Positions 27,132-36,662 of a DNA stretch of 64,000 bases are shown piece after piece (the first letter of the stretch is position 1; each line of letters starts with the position of its first letter). Source of the stretch: Methylobacterium sp. Leaf112 (GTDB taxonomy: Bacteria; Pseudomonadota; Alphaproteobacteria; Rhizobiales; Beijerinckiaceae). Under the pieces are notes generated by a model. It ran no database searches and was not told the origin of the DNA. It saw only the letters and a list, made by a program, of their open reading frames with translations. The DNA is taken from positions 123,863-187,862 of the forward strand of contig NZ_LMNG01000031.1 of the NCBI RefSeq assembly GCF_001423295.1, given 5' to 3'. The position numbers and the translations under genes were made by a program.

Positions 27132-28028
27132 ATGAAAACGACCCGCCTCCTCGCCGCGACCCTCGTCGCGGCCACCCTCGGCATCACCATGGCTTCGGCG
27201 GAAGAGGAGCATGGCGCTCCGCAGCCGGCGCGTCAGACGTGGAGCTTCGCCGGCATGTTCGGCCGGTTCGATCAGGCGCAGTTGCAGCGCGGCTTCCAGG
27301 TCTACCGTGAAGTCTGTTCGAGCTGCCACGGCATGAGCCTCGTACGGTTCCGCAACCTTGCGGAGCCGGGCGGACCGGGCTTCAGCGCCAGCCAGGTCAA
27401 GGCGCTGGCGGCTGAGTACAAGGTCAAGGAACAGAACGATTCCGGTGAGGATGCCGAGCGCCCCGCCCGGGCCGCCGATGCCTTCCCGTCGCCGTTCCCC
27501 AACGAGAAGGCGGCCGCGGCCGCCAATGGCGGCAAGGCGCCGCCGGATTTCTCGGTGCTCGCCAAGGCCCGCACCTTCGAGCGCGGCTTCCCGAAGTTCC
27601 TCACCGATGCTCTGCCCGTCGTCGGCTACACCGAACACGGCGTCGACTACATCCATGCCGTGCTCGACGGCTACGAGGACCCGCCGGCCGGCAAGGAAGT
27701 TCCGGCGGGCACGTACTACAACAAGTACTATCCTGGACATCTCATCGCGATGCCGAAGCCGTTAAGCGACGGGCAGGTCACCTACGCGAAGACCGACAAG
27801 GGCGAGCCGGTGGTACCCGAGACGGTCAGCCAGTACGCCACGGACGTCGCCGCGTTCATGGCCTGGACCGCCGAGCCGCACATGATGGCGCGCAAGGCAC
27901 TGGGTCTACGGGTGATCCTGTTCCTTATCGTGCTTTCCGGCCTGCTCTACTACGTCAAAAAGAAGATCTGGGCGAAGGTCGGCGGCGAGGTTCACGGCCT
28001 CCAGCCGGAACTGCACAAGACCTACTAG
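27132..28028 (+). CDS. petC: Cytochrome c1 subunit of the bc1 complex
   Basis: This 298-residue membrane-anchored c-type cytochrome has a cleavable signal (TRLLAATLVAATLGITMASA), a haem-binding CSSCH motif, and the Met ligand region LIAMPKPLSDGQV. The C-terminal anchor helix is GLRVILFLIVLSGLLYYV, followed by a basic tail. It is separate from cytochrome b, unlike the fused fbcH of some Rhizobiales. The ATG at 27132 is preferred over a TTG three codons upstream. It is the last gene of the petABC operon and is followed by a GC-rich hairpin. Confidence 0.96.
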   Translation: MKTTRLLAATLVAATLGITMASAEEEHGAPQPARQTWSFAGMFGRFDQAQLQRGFQVYREVCSSCHGMSLVRFRNLAEPGGPGFSASQVKALAAEYKVKEQNDSGEDAERPARAADAFPSPFPNEKAAAAANGGKAPPDFSVLAKARTFERGFPKFLTDALPVVGYTEHGVDYIHAVLDGYEDPPAGKEVPAGTYYNKYYPGHLIAMPKPLSDGQVTYAKTDKGEPVVPETVSQYATDVAAFMAWTAEPHMMARKALGLRVILFLIVLSGLLYYVKKKIWAKVGGEVHGLQPELHKTY

Positions 28029-28081
28029 CCACGCGCGCCGACCGGGGCTCGACACGAGCCTCGTTCCCACCGAAACACCAC

Positions 28082-28115
28082 AGCGCCGGCGTCCCCCTGG
28101 GGGGCGACCGGCGCT
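28082..28115 (+). terminator. GC-rich hairpin after petC (possible terminator)
   Basis: AGCGCCGG at 28082-28089 pairs with CCGGCGCT at 28108-28115, and an inner CCCCC/GGGGG pair extends the stem. There is no U-run, so it may instead be a 5' leader structure of mtnP, whose start is only 20 bases downstream. Confidence 0.45.
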
Positions 28116-28135
28116 CGCTGTATGGAGCCATGAGA

Positions 28136-29011
28136 ATGTCGCAAGCGGTACTCGGCGTGATGGGCGGGTCCGGGGTCTATGATCTGCCGGGTCTGGAAGA
28201 CGTGCGCGAAGAGGCGGTGCAATCCCCCTGGGGCGAGCCCTCTGATGCGCTCCGCATCGGCCGGATCGGCGAGACCCAGGTGGTGTTCCTCGCCCGCCAC
28301 GGACGCGGCCACCGCCTGTCGCCCTCCGGCATCAACTACCGCGCCAACATCGACGCCATGAAGCGCGCCGGCGTCACCGACCTCGTGTCGCTCTCGGCCT
28401 GCGGCTCGTTCCGCAGCGAACTCCACCCGGGGTTGTTCGTCCTGGTCGACCAGTTCGTCGACCGTACCCATGGCCGCGCGTCCTCGTTCTTCGGTAACGG
28501 CTGCGTCGCCCACGTGTCCCTGGCCCACCCCGTCGGCCCGGCCTTGCAGAACCGCATCGCGGAGGCGGCGCAGGCGGAAGAGATCGCGGTCCATCGCGGC
28601 GGTACCTACGTCTGCATGGAAGGCCCGCAATTCTCGTCCTACGCCGAATCCACCACCTACAAGGCGCAGGGCTACGACGTGATCGGCATGACCAACATGC
28701 CGGAAGCCAAGCTCGCTCGTGAGGCGGAGATCACCTATGCGACCATCGCCATGGTGACGGATTTTGACTGCTGGCATCCGAGCCATGATGCCGTGGACGT
28801 CGCTGCCGTGGTCGCCGTCGCGCGTGCCAACGCGGACAAGGCCGCCCGCCTCGTCGCGCGGCTCGCCCGCGACTTTCCACAGGAGCGCGAGGCCTGCCCC
28901 ATGGGCTCCGACCATGCCCTCGACGGAGCCATCATGACCGCACCGGCCCAGCGCGATCCGGCCCTGCTCGCCAAACTCGACGCCGTCGCGGGCCGGGTAT
29001 TGAACGGCTGA
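28136..29011 (+). CDS. mtnP: S-methyl-5'-thioadenosine phosphorylase
   Basis: The enzyme splits methylthioadenosine into adenine and methylthioribose-1-phosphate in methionine salvage. The 291-residue product has the purine-phosphorylase type II signature: VMGGSGVYDL, then FLARHGRGHRLSPSGINYRA (phosphate site), then GTYVCMEGPQFSSYAESTTY, then VIGMTNMPEAKLAREAEITY and VTDFDCWH with the base-binding Asp residues. GGAG lies eight bases before ATG 28136 and only two before an ATG at 28130, so the later start is chosen. No other methionine-salvage gene is next to it. Confidence 0.95.
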   Translation: MSQAVLGVMGGSGVYDLPGLEDVREEAVQSPWGEPSDALRIGRIGETQVVFLARHGRGHRLSPSGINYRANIDAMKRAGVTDLVSLSACGSFRSELHPGLFVLVDQFVDRTHGRASSFFGNGCVAHVSLAHPVGPALQNRIAEAAQAEEIAVHRGGTYVCMEGPQFSSYAESTTYKAQGYDVIGMTNMPEAKLAREAEITYATIAMVTDFDCWHPSHDAVDVAAVVAVARANADKAARLVARLARDFPQEREACPMGSDHALDGAIMTAPAQRDPALLAKLDAVAGRVLNG

Positions 29012-29148
29012 TCCGCCCTCGGGTCCGGGGCGCATTCGATCGAATCGCCCGATGAATCGCGAGCCCGCTCCCTTCACAGGCGGGCCTCGTTGGCTCTAGA
29101 AGGCGGGTTCGTTCCCAAGATCCGACGTCACAAGAGCAAATTTCAGGC

Positions 29149-29736
29149 ATGCGCGCCGCCAGTATCGACCGCCGCACGGCGGAGACCGACGTCCACGTCG
29201 CGGTCAATCTCGACGGGACCGGCCGCGCCACCATCGCGACGGGCGTCGGCTTTCTCGATCACATGCTAGAATTGCTGGCGCGCCACGCCCTGTTCGACAT
29301 CGAGGTCCGTGTGACGGGCGACCTCCATGTCGACCAGCACCACACCACCGAGGATGCCGGCATCGCCCTCGGACAGGCCTTCGCCCAGGCGCTCGCCGAC
29401 AAGCGCGGCATCGCGCGCTACGCGGACATCCACCTGCCCATGGACGAAGCGCTGACACGGGTCGCCGTGGACATCTCCGGGCGGCCGTTCCTCGTCTTCC
29501 GCACCGCCTTCCGGGTCGAGAAGATCGGCCAGTTCGACACCGAACTCGTGCGTGAGTGGTTCCAGGCCTTCGCCATGAATGCCGGCATCACCCTCCACAT
29601 CGAAACGCTGTACGGCGACAACGCCCATCACATCGCCGAAAGCTGCTTCAAGGGTCTGGCCCGCGCCTTGCGGCAGGCCGTCTCCATCGATCCGCGCGAG
29701 GGCGGCCGCGTCCCCTCGACCAAGGGCTCGCTCTGA
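29149..29736 (+). CDS. hisB: Imidazoleglycerol-phosphate dehydratase
   Basis: This 195-residue monofunctional HisB carries out the sixth step of histidine synthesis, removing water from imidazole glycerol phosphate. Both metal-binding His clusters are present: [13 protein letters not shown] and [16 protein letters not shown] in the first half, and [16 protein letters not shown] in the second, related by the family's internal repeat. It lacks the phosphatase domain found in enteric HisB. It begins the run hisB-DUF2628-hisH-hisA-hisF-hisE-coaA. Confidence 0.97.
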   Translation: MRAASIDRRTAETDVHVAVNLDGTGRATIATGVGFLDHMLELLARHALFDIEVRVTGDLHVDQHHTTEDAGIALGQAFAQALADKRGIARYADIHLPMDEALTRVAVDISGRPFLVFRTAFRVEKIGQFDTELVREWFQAFAMNAGITLHIETLYGDNAHHIAESCFKGLARALRQAVSIDPREGGRVPSTKGSL

Positions 29737-29764
29737 CCGGTCAGGTCGCAGGAGAGGACACGCC

Positions 29765-30250
29765 ATGCGCACCTACACGCTGCACCTTGACCGGGACGCC
29801 CAGACGGGTGAGGCCCATGGTCTCGAGCGCGCGCATCTCGTGCCCGATGGCTTCTCGTGGACGGCCTTCGCCTTCGGACCGCTGTGGTTTCTGTTTCATC
29901 GGCTGTGGCTGGCGGCGCTCGGCGTCTTGGTCCTCCTCGTCGCCACGGCCTATCTCGGCCGCATGGCCGCCCTGAACCCATTCGCCGGCCTGGTGGTCAC
30001 CCTGCTGGTGCTGCTTCTGATCGGGCTGGAAGCCTCGTCCCTCCGTCGCTGGACCTACGCCCGCAGGGGCCGACCCGTGCGTGACGCCGTCCTGGCCGCA
30101 AGCTTGGAAGAGGCCGAGATGAAGGCCGCGAACCGTTGGTTCGACGGTGTCGTCCCGCCGCGTCCGGCGCCGGTCCCTTACGCGAACGTCACCTCCCGCC
30201 CGAGCGAGGTCGCCATCGGGATGTTCCCCACGAGTGAGGGCCGGCGGTGA
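29765..30250 (+). CDS. DUF2628 membrane protein within the his operon
   Basis: This 161-residue protein of unknown function has the DUF2628 pattern: an N-terminal polar part with [20 protein letters not shown], two adjacent hydrophobic helices ([19 protein letters not shown] and [19 protein letters not shown]), then [11 protein letters not shown] and a polar tail. Its stop overlaps the hisH start (GTGA), so it is translated with the histidine genes. A gene of this kind between hisB and hisH is a recurrent order in Rhizobiales as I recall, but no role in histidine synthesis is established. Confidence 0.85.
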   Translation: MRTYTLHLDRDAQTGEAHGLERAHLVPDGFSWTAFAFGPLWFLFHRLWLAALGVLVLLVATAYLGRMAALNPFAGLVVTLLVLLLIGLEASSLRRWTYARRGRPVRDAVLAASLEEAEMKAANRWFDGVVPPRPAPVPYANVTSRPSEVAIGMFPTSEGRR

Positions 30251-30909
30251 GCGGACAAACCGTCGCGATCATCGATTACGGCTCGGGCAACCTGCATTCG
30301 GCGGCGAAGGCCTTCGAACGCGCCGCCCGAGAAGCTGGCCTCGACGACACCCGCATCGTGTTGACCTCGCAAGCCGAGATCGTCGCGGGCGCCGACCGCG
30401 TCGTGCTGCCGGGCGTGGGCGCCTATGCCGATTGCCGCGCCGGCCTCGACGCCGTGCCGGGCATGGTCGATGCCATGACACATGCGGCCAAGGTCCGCGC
30501 CCGACCGTTCCTCGGTATATGCGTCGGCATGCAGCTCTTGGCGACACGGGGGCTCGAATACGCCACCACGCCCGGGCTCGATTGGATCTCCGGCGATGTC
30601 GGCCCGATCCGCCCGTCCGATCCGGCGCTGAAGGTGCCGCACATGGGTTGGAACACCTTGGCGCCCGACCGCGACCACCCCCTGCTGTCCGGTATTCCCC
30701 TCGGCGAGAACGGCCTGCACGCCTATTTCGTCCACAGCTTCGCATTGCATCCGGCGCAGGCGTCCGACACCGTCGCCCACAGTGATTACGGCGGCCCGGT
30801 GACCGCCATGGTGGCACGGGACAACATCGCCGGCACCCAGTTCCATCCCGAGAAGAGCCAGCACCTCGGCCTTGCCCTTCTGGCGAACTTTCTGGCGTGG
30901 CGTCCCTGA
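30247..30909 (+). CDS. hisH: Imidazole glycerol phosphate synthase, glutamine amidotransferase subunit
   Basis: HisH supplies ammonia from glutamine to HisF. The 220-residue class I amidotransferase begins [13 protein letters not shown] and has its nucleophile Cys in [14 protein letters not shown]; the His and Glu of the triad are in [13 protein letters not shown]. The GTG start overlaps the preceding stop codon. The partner HisF is encoded two genes downstream. The length and all catalytic residues are normal. Confidence 0.97.
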   Translation: MSGQTVAIIDYGSGNLHSAAKAFERAAREAGLDDTRIVLTSQAEIVAGADRVVLPGVGAYADCRAGLDAVPGMVDAMTHAAKVRARPFLGICVGMQLLATRGLEYATTPGLDWISGDVGPIRPSDPALKVPHMGWNTLAPDRDHPLLSGIPLGENGLHAYFVHSFALHPAQASDTVAHSDYGGPVTAMVARDNIAGTQFHPEKSQHLGLALLANFLAWRP

Positions 30910-30956
30910 TCGGGGACCGCCCTCATCCACCGAACGATTCGAAAGCGAACCGACGC

Positions 30957-31703
30957 GTGATCCTGTTTCCGGCCATCGATCTCAAGGAAGGGCGCTGCGT
31001 TCGCCTCGTACAGGGCGACATGGCCCAGGCCATCGTGTTCAGCGACGATCCGGCCGCCCAGGCGGCCGTCTTCGAGGAGCAGGGTTTCCCATGGCTCCAC
31101 GTGGTCGACCTCGACGGGGCGTTCGCCGGCGCGCCGATGAACGCCGACGCCGTGGATGCGATCCTCGCCCGGACCAAGCTGCCTGTGCAGCTCGGCGGCG
31201 GCATCCGCGAAATGAAGACCCTGGAGGCCTGGCTCGCCAAGGGCGTCAGCCGGGTCATCATCGGAACGGCGGCCGTGCGCGATCCCGCTTTCGTCCATGA
31301 GGCGGCCCGGCTCTATCCGGGCAGGATCGCCGTCGGCATCGACGCCAAGGACGGCCGCGTCGCCGTCGAGGGGTGGGCCACCACCTCCAGCATGACCGCG
31401 GAGGAACTCGGGCGCCGGTTCGAGGATGCCGGCGTCGCGGCGCTCATCTACACGGACATCGCCCGCGACGGCATCCTCAAGGGCCTCAACATCGAGATGA
31501 CCCTCGGCCTTGCCCGCGCCGTGACGATTCCGGTGATCGCCTCCGGAGGCCTCGCCTCCATCGACGATGTCCACCGCATCCTCGAGCCGGATTGCGCTCT
31601 GCTCGCGGGGGCCATCACCGGCCGTGCGCTCTACGATGGCCGGATCGACCCGCGCGAGGCCCTGGCCGCCATCGCGAAGGCCAAGGGAAGATCGGCGGCC
31701 TGA
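30957..31703 (+). CDS. hisA: Phosphoribosylformimino-5-aminoimidazole carboxamide ribotide isomerase
   Basis: HisA opens the ribose ring of ProFAR by an Amadori rearrangement (step four of the pathway). The (beta/alpha)8 barrel of 248 residues starts with [20 protein letters not shown], whose Asp8 is catalytic; the opposite Asp is in [16 protein letters not shown]. The two phosphate-binding loops are LGGGIR and [12 protein letters not shown]. The start is a GTG at 30957, matching the conserved beginning. It shares its ancient half-barrel duplication with the adjacent hisF. Confidence 0.96.
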   Translation: MILFPAIDLKEGRCVRLVQGDMAQAIVFSDDPAAQAAVFEEQGFPWLHVVDLDGAFAGAPMNADAVDAILARTKLPVQLGGGIREMKTLEAWLAKGVSRVIIGTAAVRDPAFVHEAARLYPGRIAVGIDAKDGRVAVEGWATTSSMTAEELGRRFEDAGVAALIYTDIARDGILKGLNIEMTLGLARAVTIPVIASGGLASIDDVHRILEPDCALLAGAITGRALYDGRIDPREALAAIAKAKGRSAA

Positions 31704-31726
31704 CCGCACCGTCAGGAGGGACGCCC

Positions 31727-32503
31727 ATGCTCAAGACCCGCATCATCCCCTGCCTCGACGTCAAGGACGGCCGGGTGGTGAAGGGCGTCCAGTTCCTCGA
31801 ACTGCGCGACGCCGGCGATCCCGTCGAAGCGGCGAAGGCCTATGATGCGGCCGGAGCCGACGAGCTCTGCTTCCTCGACATCACCGCGAGCCATGAGGAT
31901 CGGGGCACGCTCCTCGACGTCGTCAGCCGCACGGCCGAAGCCTGCTTCATGCCCCTCACCGTCGGCGGCGGCATCCGCACGGTGACCGACATCCGCACCC
32001 TGCTGCTGGCCGGGGCCGACAAGGTCTCCATCAACACGGCCGCCGTCAACGACCCCGATTTCGTCGCACGCGGGGCGGAAAAATTCGGCAGCCAGTGCAT
32101 CGTCGTCGCCATCGACGCCAAGCGTACGTCGGCTCCAGGCGAACCCGACGCCTGGCAGATCTTCACCCATGGCGGCCGCAAGCCCACGGGGCTCGACGCC
32201 ATCGCGTTCGCCCGCACGGTGACGGCCCTCGGGGCCGGCGAACTCCTGGTCACCTCCATGGACCGCGATGGGATGCGCTCGGGCTACGATCTCGCCCTGA
32301 CCCGTGCCATCGCGGATGCCGTGAGCGTGCCGGTGATCGCGTCCGGCGGCGTCGGCAGCCTCGACGACCTCGTGGCCGGAGTGCGCGACGGCCATGCCAG
32401 CGCGGTCCTGGCCGCTTCGATCTTCCATTTCGGGCAGCACAGCGTCGGTGAGGCCAAGGCCCATATGGCGGCGGCAGGTCTTTCCATGCGCCGCGACGCT
32501 TGA
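31727..32503 (+). CDS. hisF: Imidazole glycerol phosphate synthase, cyclase subunit
   Basis: HisF uses ammonia from HisH to form imidazole glycerol phosphate and AICAR. The 258-residue barrel shows [20 protein letters not shown] with catalytic Asp11, and the second catalytic Asp in [16 protein letters not shown]. The phosphate loops are [10 protein letters not shown] and [18 protein letters not shown] sits 7 bases before the ATG, one of the best ribosome sites in the window. It is 23 bases after hisA. Confidence 0.97.
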   Translation: MLKTRIIPCLDVKDGRVVKGVQFLELRDAGDPVEAAKAYDAAGADELCFLDITASHEDRGTLLDVVSRTAEACFMPLTVGGGIRTVTDIRTLLLAGADKVSINTAAVNDPDFVARGAEKFGSQCIVVAIDAKRTSAPGEPDAWQIFTHGGRKPTGLDAIAFARTVTALGAGELLVTSMDRDGMRSGYDLALTRAIADAVSVPVIASGGVGSLDDLVAGVRDGHASAVLAASIFHFGQHSVGEAKAHMAAAGLSMRRDA

Positions 32504-32600
32504 CGCGAGGCCTGGAAGCGGCTCTTGCCGCATGATCAGGAATGCAACCGCCCGCCGTCGGGTGGAACGATAAGTCCGGCCCGCCGGAATCCAGGACCGT

Positions 32601-32924
32601 ATGACCCAGTTCACCCTCGCCGATCTGGACGCCCTCGTCGCGGCCCGCGCCGCGGCCCCGGCCGACCAATCCTACACCGCCAAGCTCCTCGCTGGCGGGC
32701 CGGCCAAGCCCGCCAAGAAACTCGGCGAGGAAGCCGTCGAGGCGGCCATCGCTGCGGTGCAGGGCGACCACGCCGGTCTCGTGAGCGAGGCGGCGGACGT
32801 GCTCTATCACCTCGTCGTGCTGCTGCGGGCCGGTGGCGTCGCCCTCGACGAAGTCATGGCCGAGCTGGAACGGCGCACCGCACAGAGCGGGATCGCCGAG
32901 AAGGCGGCCCGGAGGCACACGTGA
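32601..32924 (+). CDS. hisE: Phosphoribosyl-ATP pyrophosphatase
   Basis: This 107-residue helical enzyme removes pyrophosphate from phosphoribosyl-ATP, the second step of histidine synthesis. The MazG-like metal motif is [20 protein letters not shown] followed by [13 protein letters not shown]. It is separate from HisI, as in other alphaproteobacteria. It lies about 100 bases after hisF, and its stop overlaps the GTG start of coaA (GTGA), so coaA translation depends on hisE. Confidence 0.95.
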   Translation: MTQFTLADLDALVAARAAAPADQSYTAKLLAGGPAKPAKKLGEEAVEAAIAAVQGDHAGLVSEAADVLYHLVVLLRAGGVALDEVMAELERRTAQSGIAEKAARRHT

Positions 32925-33940
32925 GCGAGAATGCTGCCGTGGGGCCCTCGCCTGAGCGTGATCCGGCCGTTGGGCAGGACCCCGTCACCGGCTTCGGTCC
33001 CGAGCGGCTCTCGCCCTACCGCCTCTTCACCCGCGAGGAATGGGCGCAGCTGCGCGCCGACACGCCCCTCACACTCACCGCCGAGGACGTGACCCGCCTG
33101 CAATCCCTCAACGATCCGATCTCGGTGGAGGAGGTCGAGGCGATCTACCTGCCGCTGTCGCGCCTGCTCTCCCTCTACGTCGCGGCGACGCAAGGCCTGT
33201 TCAAGGCGACCCAGCGCTTCCTCATGGCCGAGCGCGAGGCCAAGGTCCCGTACATCATCGGGGTCGCCGGTTCGGTCGCGGTCGGCAAGTCCACCACCGC
33301 CCGGGTGCTGAAAGCCCTGCTGGCACGCTGGCCCAATACGCCGAAGGTCGACCTCATCACCACCGACGGCTTCCTGCTGCCCAACGCCGAGCTGAAGGCC
33401 ATGGGCGCCATGGAGCGCAAGGGCTTCCCGGAGAGCTACGACACCGCAGCACTCCTGCGCTTCCTCACGGATATCAAGGCGGGCAAGAAACGTGTCGCCG
33501 CCCCGCTCTACTCGCACCTCGTCTATGACGTCGTACCGGGCGAGGAACGGGTTGTGGAATCCCCCGACATCCTCATCGTCGAGGGCCTCAACGTCCTCCA
33601 ACCGGCGCGCCTGCCCCGCGACGGCACCGCGATTCCGTTCGTCTCCGACTTCTTCGACTTCTCGATCTACCTCGACGGCCACGAGGACGACCTCCACCGC
33701 TGGTACGTCAACCGCTTCCTGCGCCTACGCCAGACCGCGTTCCGCGATCCACTGTCCTACTTCCGGCGCTACGCCGAGGTTACGGAGGCCGAAGCCCTGG
33801 AGATCGCCGACAATCTCTGGACGACCATCAATTTGCCGAATCTCCGCGACAATATCCTTCCGACCCGCCAGCGTGCGAGCCTGATCCTCGCCAAGGGCGC
33901 CAGCCACCGCATCGAGACCGTGGCACTGCGCCGCCTGTAG
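32921..33940 (+). CDS. coaA: Pantothenate kinase, type I
   Basis: This enzyme phosphorylates pantothenate, the first and usually controlling step of coenzyme A synthesis. The 339-residue product has Walker [15 protein letters not shown], the [16 protein letters not shown] loop, [13 protein letters not shown] and the region [14 protein letters not shown], all typical of bacterial CoaA. The GTG start overlaps the hisE stop. Placement after hisE is a conserved link in Rhizobiales, not a sign of a role in histidine synthesis. Confidence 0.96.
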   Translation: MSENAAVGPSPERDPAVGQDPVTGFGPERLSPYRLFTREEWAQLRADTPLTLTAEDVTRLQSLNDPISVEEVEAIYLPLSRLLSLYVAATQGLFKATQRFLMAEREAKVPYIIGVAGSVAVGKSTTARVLKALLARWPNTPKVDLITTDGFLLPNAELKAMGAMERKGFPESYDTAALLRFLTDIKAGKKRVAAPLYSHLVYDVVPGEERVVESPDILIVEGLNVLQPARLPRDGTAIPFVSDFFDFSIYLDGHEDDLHRWYVNRFLRLRQTAFRDPLSYFRRYAEVTEAEALEIADNLWTTINLPNLRDNILPTRQRASLILAKGASHRIETVALRRL

Positions 33941-34048
33941 GGTCGGCACCCGGGGGAGCTACCGTGCCTCATATTGCTGCGGGTGGACTGTCCGGGGCGA
34001 TTGGCCCCGTGCGGCACAAATGTTAGATCTCCCGCCACGACCCGAGCG

Positions 34049-35374
34049 GTGGAGACGACGATTTCCGATCAAGTGTGGGCAACCGGCCTCGGCCTTGTTG
34101 CCGTCCTCGTCCTCGTGCTGGCCAACGGGTTCTTCGTGGCCGCCGAGTTCGCCCTCGTTTCCGTCCGCAGGAGCAGGGTGACTGAACTGGTCACCGAGCG
34201 CCGGACCAACGCCACCGCCCTGCAGCGCGCCACCGATCAGCTCGATGCGCATCTGGCCGCGACGCAGCTCGGCATCACCATCTCGTCCCTGGCGCTCGGC
34301 TGGGTCGGCGAGCCGGCGTTGGCCCACCTCATCGAACCCGCTCTGTTCTGGCTGCCGGACTCCGTAAGCGCGGTGGCCGCCCACACCATCGCGGTCGCGA
34401 TCTCGTTCGTCATCATCACCGCGCTGCACATCGTTCTCGGCGAACTCGCTCCGAAGAGCCTCGCCCTTCAGCGCAGCGAGCGCACGGCGCTGGCCGTGGT
34501 GCGGCCCCTCAGCCTGTTCCTGTTCATCTTCCGTCCGGCGATCCTGTTCCTCAACGGGCTCGGCAACGGCGTCGTGCGCCTGTGCGGCCTCAAGGCCGGG
34601 CATGGCGAGGGGTCGCTGCATTCGACGGCGGAACTGAACCTCCTGATCCAGGCGAGCCAGGAGGCGGGCCTCATCCGCGAGGCGCAGCAGGAGGCGGTGG
34701 AGCGCATCTTCTCCATCGGCGAGCGCAAGGTGCGGGACATCATCACCCCCCGTCACGAGGTCGAATGGGTCGATGCCGACGACGACCGCGAGGCGATCCT
34801 GAAGGCCGTGCGCGAGTGCGACCACGCCCAGATCGTGGTCAGCCGAACGCAGGTCGACGAGATCGTCGGTGTGGTGCGCAAGCAGGACCTCCTCAATCAG
34901 GTTCTCGATGGGAACGCCATCGACGTTCTGGCCGCGACCCAGCCGCCCATCGTGGTGCACGAGAGCCTGTCGATCCTGGCGGTCCTGGAGATCTTCCAGG
35001 CCCAGCCCGTCCGCATGGCCATCGTGGTGGACGAGTACGGCAGCCTGGAGGGCATCGTCACGCAGACCGACCTCCTGGAGGCCATCGCGGGCGACATCCC
35101 GGAGATCGGCGACGAGCCGGCGGTGGTCGAGCGCGAGGACGGCTCGCTCCTCATCGACGGGATGATGCCGGCAGGGCAGGCTTTCGAGCGGCTTGCCTTC
35201 GCCGAACACCCGGACACAGAGGATTTCGCCACCCTGGCGGGCTTCGTGATCTTCCAGCTCGGGCGCATTCCGTCGGCCGGCGATCATTTCGAAGCCCATG
35301 GCTGGCGATTCGAAGTGGTCGACATGGATGGCCGACGCATCGATAAGGTGCTGGCGACACCCCGCCCGGCCTGA
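34049..35374 (+). CDS. CNNM/CBS-domain membrane protein (CorC/HlyC family)
   Basis: This 441-residue protein is of the UPF0053 type, thought to act in metal-ion (Mg/Co) efflux. A DUF21 membrane domain with about four helices occupies residues 1-190 (GLVAVLVLVLANGFFVAAEF, then LGELAPKSLALQRSERTALA). Two CBS domains follow at about 210-330 (VRDIITPRHEVEWVDADDDR; VVHESLSILAVLEIFQ; VVDEYGSLEGIVTQTDLLEA), then a CorC_HlyC domain. Start is uncertain: GTG 34049 sits just before the first helix; a TTG at 33974 would add 25 unconserved residues. The old name hemolysin is misleading. Confidence 0.88.
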   Translation: METTISDQVWATGLGLVAVLVLVLANGFFVAAEFALVSVRRSRVTELVTERRTNATALQRATDQLDAHLAATQLGITISSLALGWVGEPALAHLIEPALFWLPDSVSAVAAHTIAVAISFVIITALHIVLGELAPKSLALQRSERTALAVVRPLSLFLFIFRPAILFLNGLGNGVVRLCGLKAGHGEGSLHSTAELNLLIQASQEAGLIREAQQEAVERIFSIGERKVRDIITPRHEVEWVDADDDREAILKAVRECDHAQIVVSRTQVDEIVGVVRKQDLLNQVLDGNAIDVLAATQPPIVVHESLSILAVLEIFQAQPVRMAIVVDEYGSLEGIVTQTDLLEAIAGDIPEIGDEPAVVEREDGSLLIDGMMPAGQAFERLAFAEHPDTEDFATLAGFVIFQLGRIPSAGDHFEAHGWRFEVVDMDGRRIDKVLATPRPA

Positions 35375-35386
35375 CCGGCCGGACGA

Positions 35387-35929
35387 TCATCCGTCGAGGG
35401 GGTAGGCCGCCTCAACGAGGTAGGGTCCGCCGCCCTTGGAGGCGCGGGCCGAGAACAGAGCCACCCGCTTCACGGTGAAGCGAAGGGGCGGGAAACCGCC
35501 CGTTTCCGTCAGATACTGCGCCACCGCGAACGCATCCGCCTGCCGGTTGAGGCGAGCCAATGTCACGTGTGGCGTAAACCGCCGGGTGTCGGGCGCTGCA
35601 TCCGCATCCCGGGCGATTCGTTCATGCTCGGCCTGAAGTTCAGCAAGGTCCGGATTCGCTGCGACATTCGCCAGGATCGAACGGGGTTTCGCGCCCCCGA
35701 ACACCCCGAGCCCATCGAGGACGAGATCGAGGGGCGGGCGCGCCCGGGCTTCGACGAGGCCATCGTGGAAGGCTTCCGCCACGGTCTCGTCCACGTCGCC
35801 AAGGAACCGAAGGGTGATGTGATAGTCGCCCGGCTCGATCCAGCGTGAGCCCGGCAGGGCGGCGCGCCGCAGGGCCAGCGTTTCGGCGATGTCGGCCGGG
35901 ATTTCCAGACCGGTGAACAGCCGCGGCAT
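35387..35929 (-). CDS. thpR: RNA 2',3'-cyclic phosphodiesterase (2'-5' RNA ligase family)
   Basis: This 180-residue two-histidine phosphoesterase opens 2',3'-cyclic phosphates on RNA ends. The two HxT motifs are HITLRFLG and HVTLARLN. The N-terminal RLFTGLEIPADIAETLAL is typical of ThpR. Its ATG overlaps the stop of the upstream tesA gene (TGATG), so the two are translated together, an arrangement with no evident metabolic reason. It is convergent with the CBS-domain gene, with only 12 bases between the stops. Confidence 0.93.
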   Translation of the reverse strand: MPRLFTGLEIPADIAETLALRRAALPGSRWIEPGDYHITLRFLGDVDETVAEAFHDGLVEARARPPLDLVLDGLGVFGGAKPRSILANVAANPDLAELQAEHERIARDADAAPDTRRFTPHVTLARLNRQADAFAVAQYLTETGGFPPLRFTVKRVALFSARASKGGGPYLVEAAYPLDG

Positions 35930-36609
35930 CAGCGGCCCGCGGCCTGTACCCGGTCGAGAAAGGTCTCGACGCTCGGCAGGATGCCGGTGACGATGGTCTC
36001 GACACCCTTCGCGTTGGGGTGGAGCTTGTCCTCAAGGTTGTAGGCCTTGTCGCCGGCGATGCCGGCAAGGAAGAACGGGTAAAGGACGAGACCGTGATCC
36101 CGGGCGAGGTCCGGATAGATCGCGTCGAAGCGCGCGACGTAGTCCGGCCCGAGATTCGGCGAGGCCCGCATGCCCGCGAGCATCACCGGAATGTTGCGCG
36201 CCCTCAGCCGCGTGATGATGGTCTCCAGGGCCTTGCGGGTCACGGCCGGGTCGGTGCCGCGCAGCATGTCGTTGGCGCCGAGCTCCAGGATCACCCCATC
36301 AGTTCCGTCGGGCACGGACCAGTCGAGGCGATCGAGACCGCCTGTGGTGGTGTCGCCGGAGACCCCTGCATTGGCGACGGTGACGGCGCGGCCCTTGGCC
36401 TGCAACGCCCGCTCCAGCACGGCGGGAAACGCGGCCGAGCCGGGCAGCCGGTAGCCTGCCGTGAGACTGTCGCCGAACGCCACGAGAGTGACGGGCCGCT
36501 CGGCCGGGGCGGTCCGTGCCGGGGCTCCAGCCAGTCCGAGTGCGGCAAAGAGTGTCATCAGGACGACCTGCAGAGGGCGGATGTGGCGCCGCGCGACCCA
36601 ACGGACCAT
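35929..36609 (-). CDS. tesA: Periplasmic SGNH hydrolase (thioesterase I / arylesterase)
   Basis: This exported GDSL esterase has a signal peptide (IRPLQVVLMTLFAALGLAG, cleavage near APARTAPA). Block I is VAFGDSLTAGYRLPG with the nucleophile Ser, block II has the Gly in NAGVSGDTT, block III is GANDMLRGT, and block V has Asp and His in LEDKLHPNAKG. In E. coli the same gene lies divergently beside ybbA/ybbP, as here. ATG 36609 is chosen; an in-frame ATG at 36645 is possible. The substrate (acyl-thioester or ester) is not clear from sequence. Confidence 0.92.
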   Translation of the reverse strand: MVRWVARRHIRPLQVVLMTLFAALGLAGAPARTAPAERPVTLVAFGDSLTAGYRLPGSAAFPAVLERALQAKGRAVTVANAGVSGDTTTGGLDRLDWSVPDGTDGVILELGANDMLRGTDPAVTRKALETIITRLRARNIPVMLAGMRASPNLGPDYVARFDAIYPDLARDHGLVLYPFFLAGIAGDKAYNLEDKLHPNAKGVETIVTGILPSVETFLDRVQAAGR

Positions 36610-36662
36610 ATCGGCGAAACGTGACCGCTCGGCTCCGGGAGCCATTTCGGTGGTACGTGACA

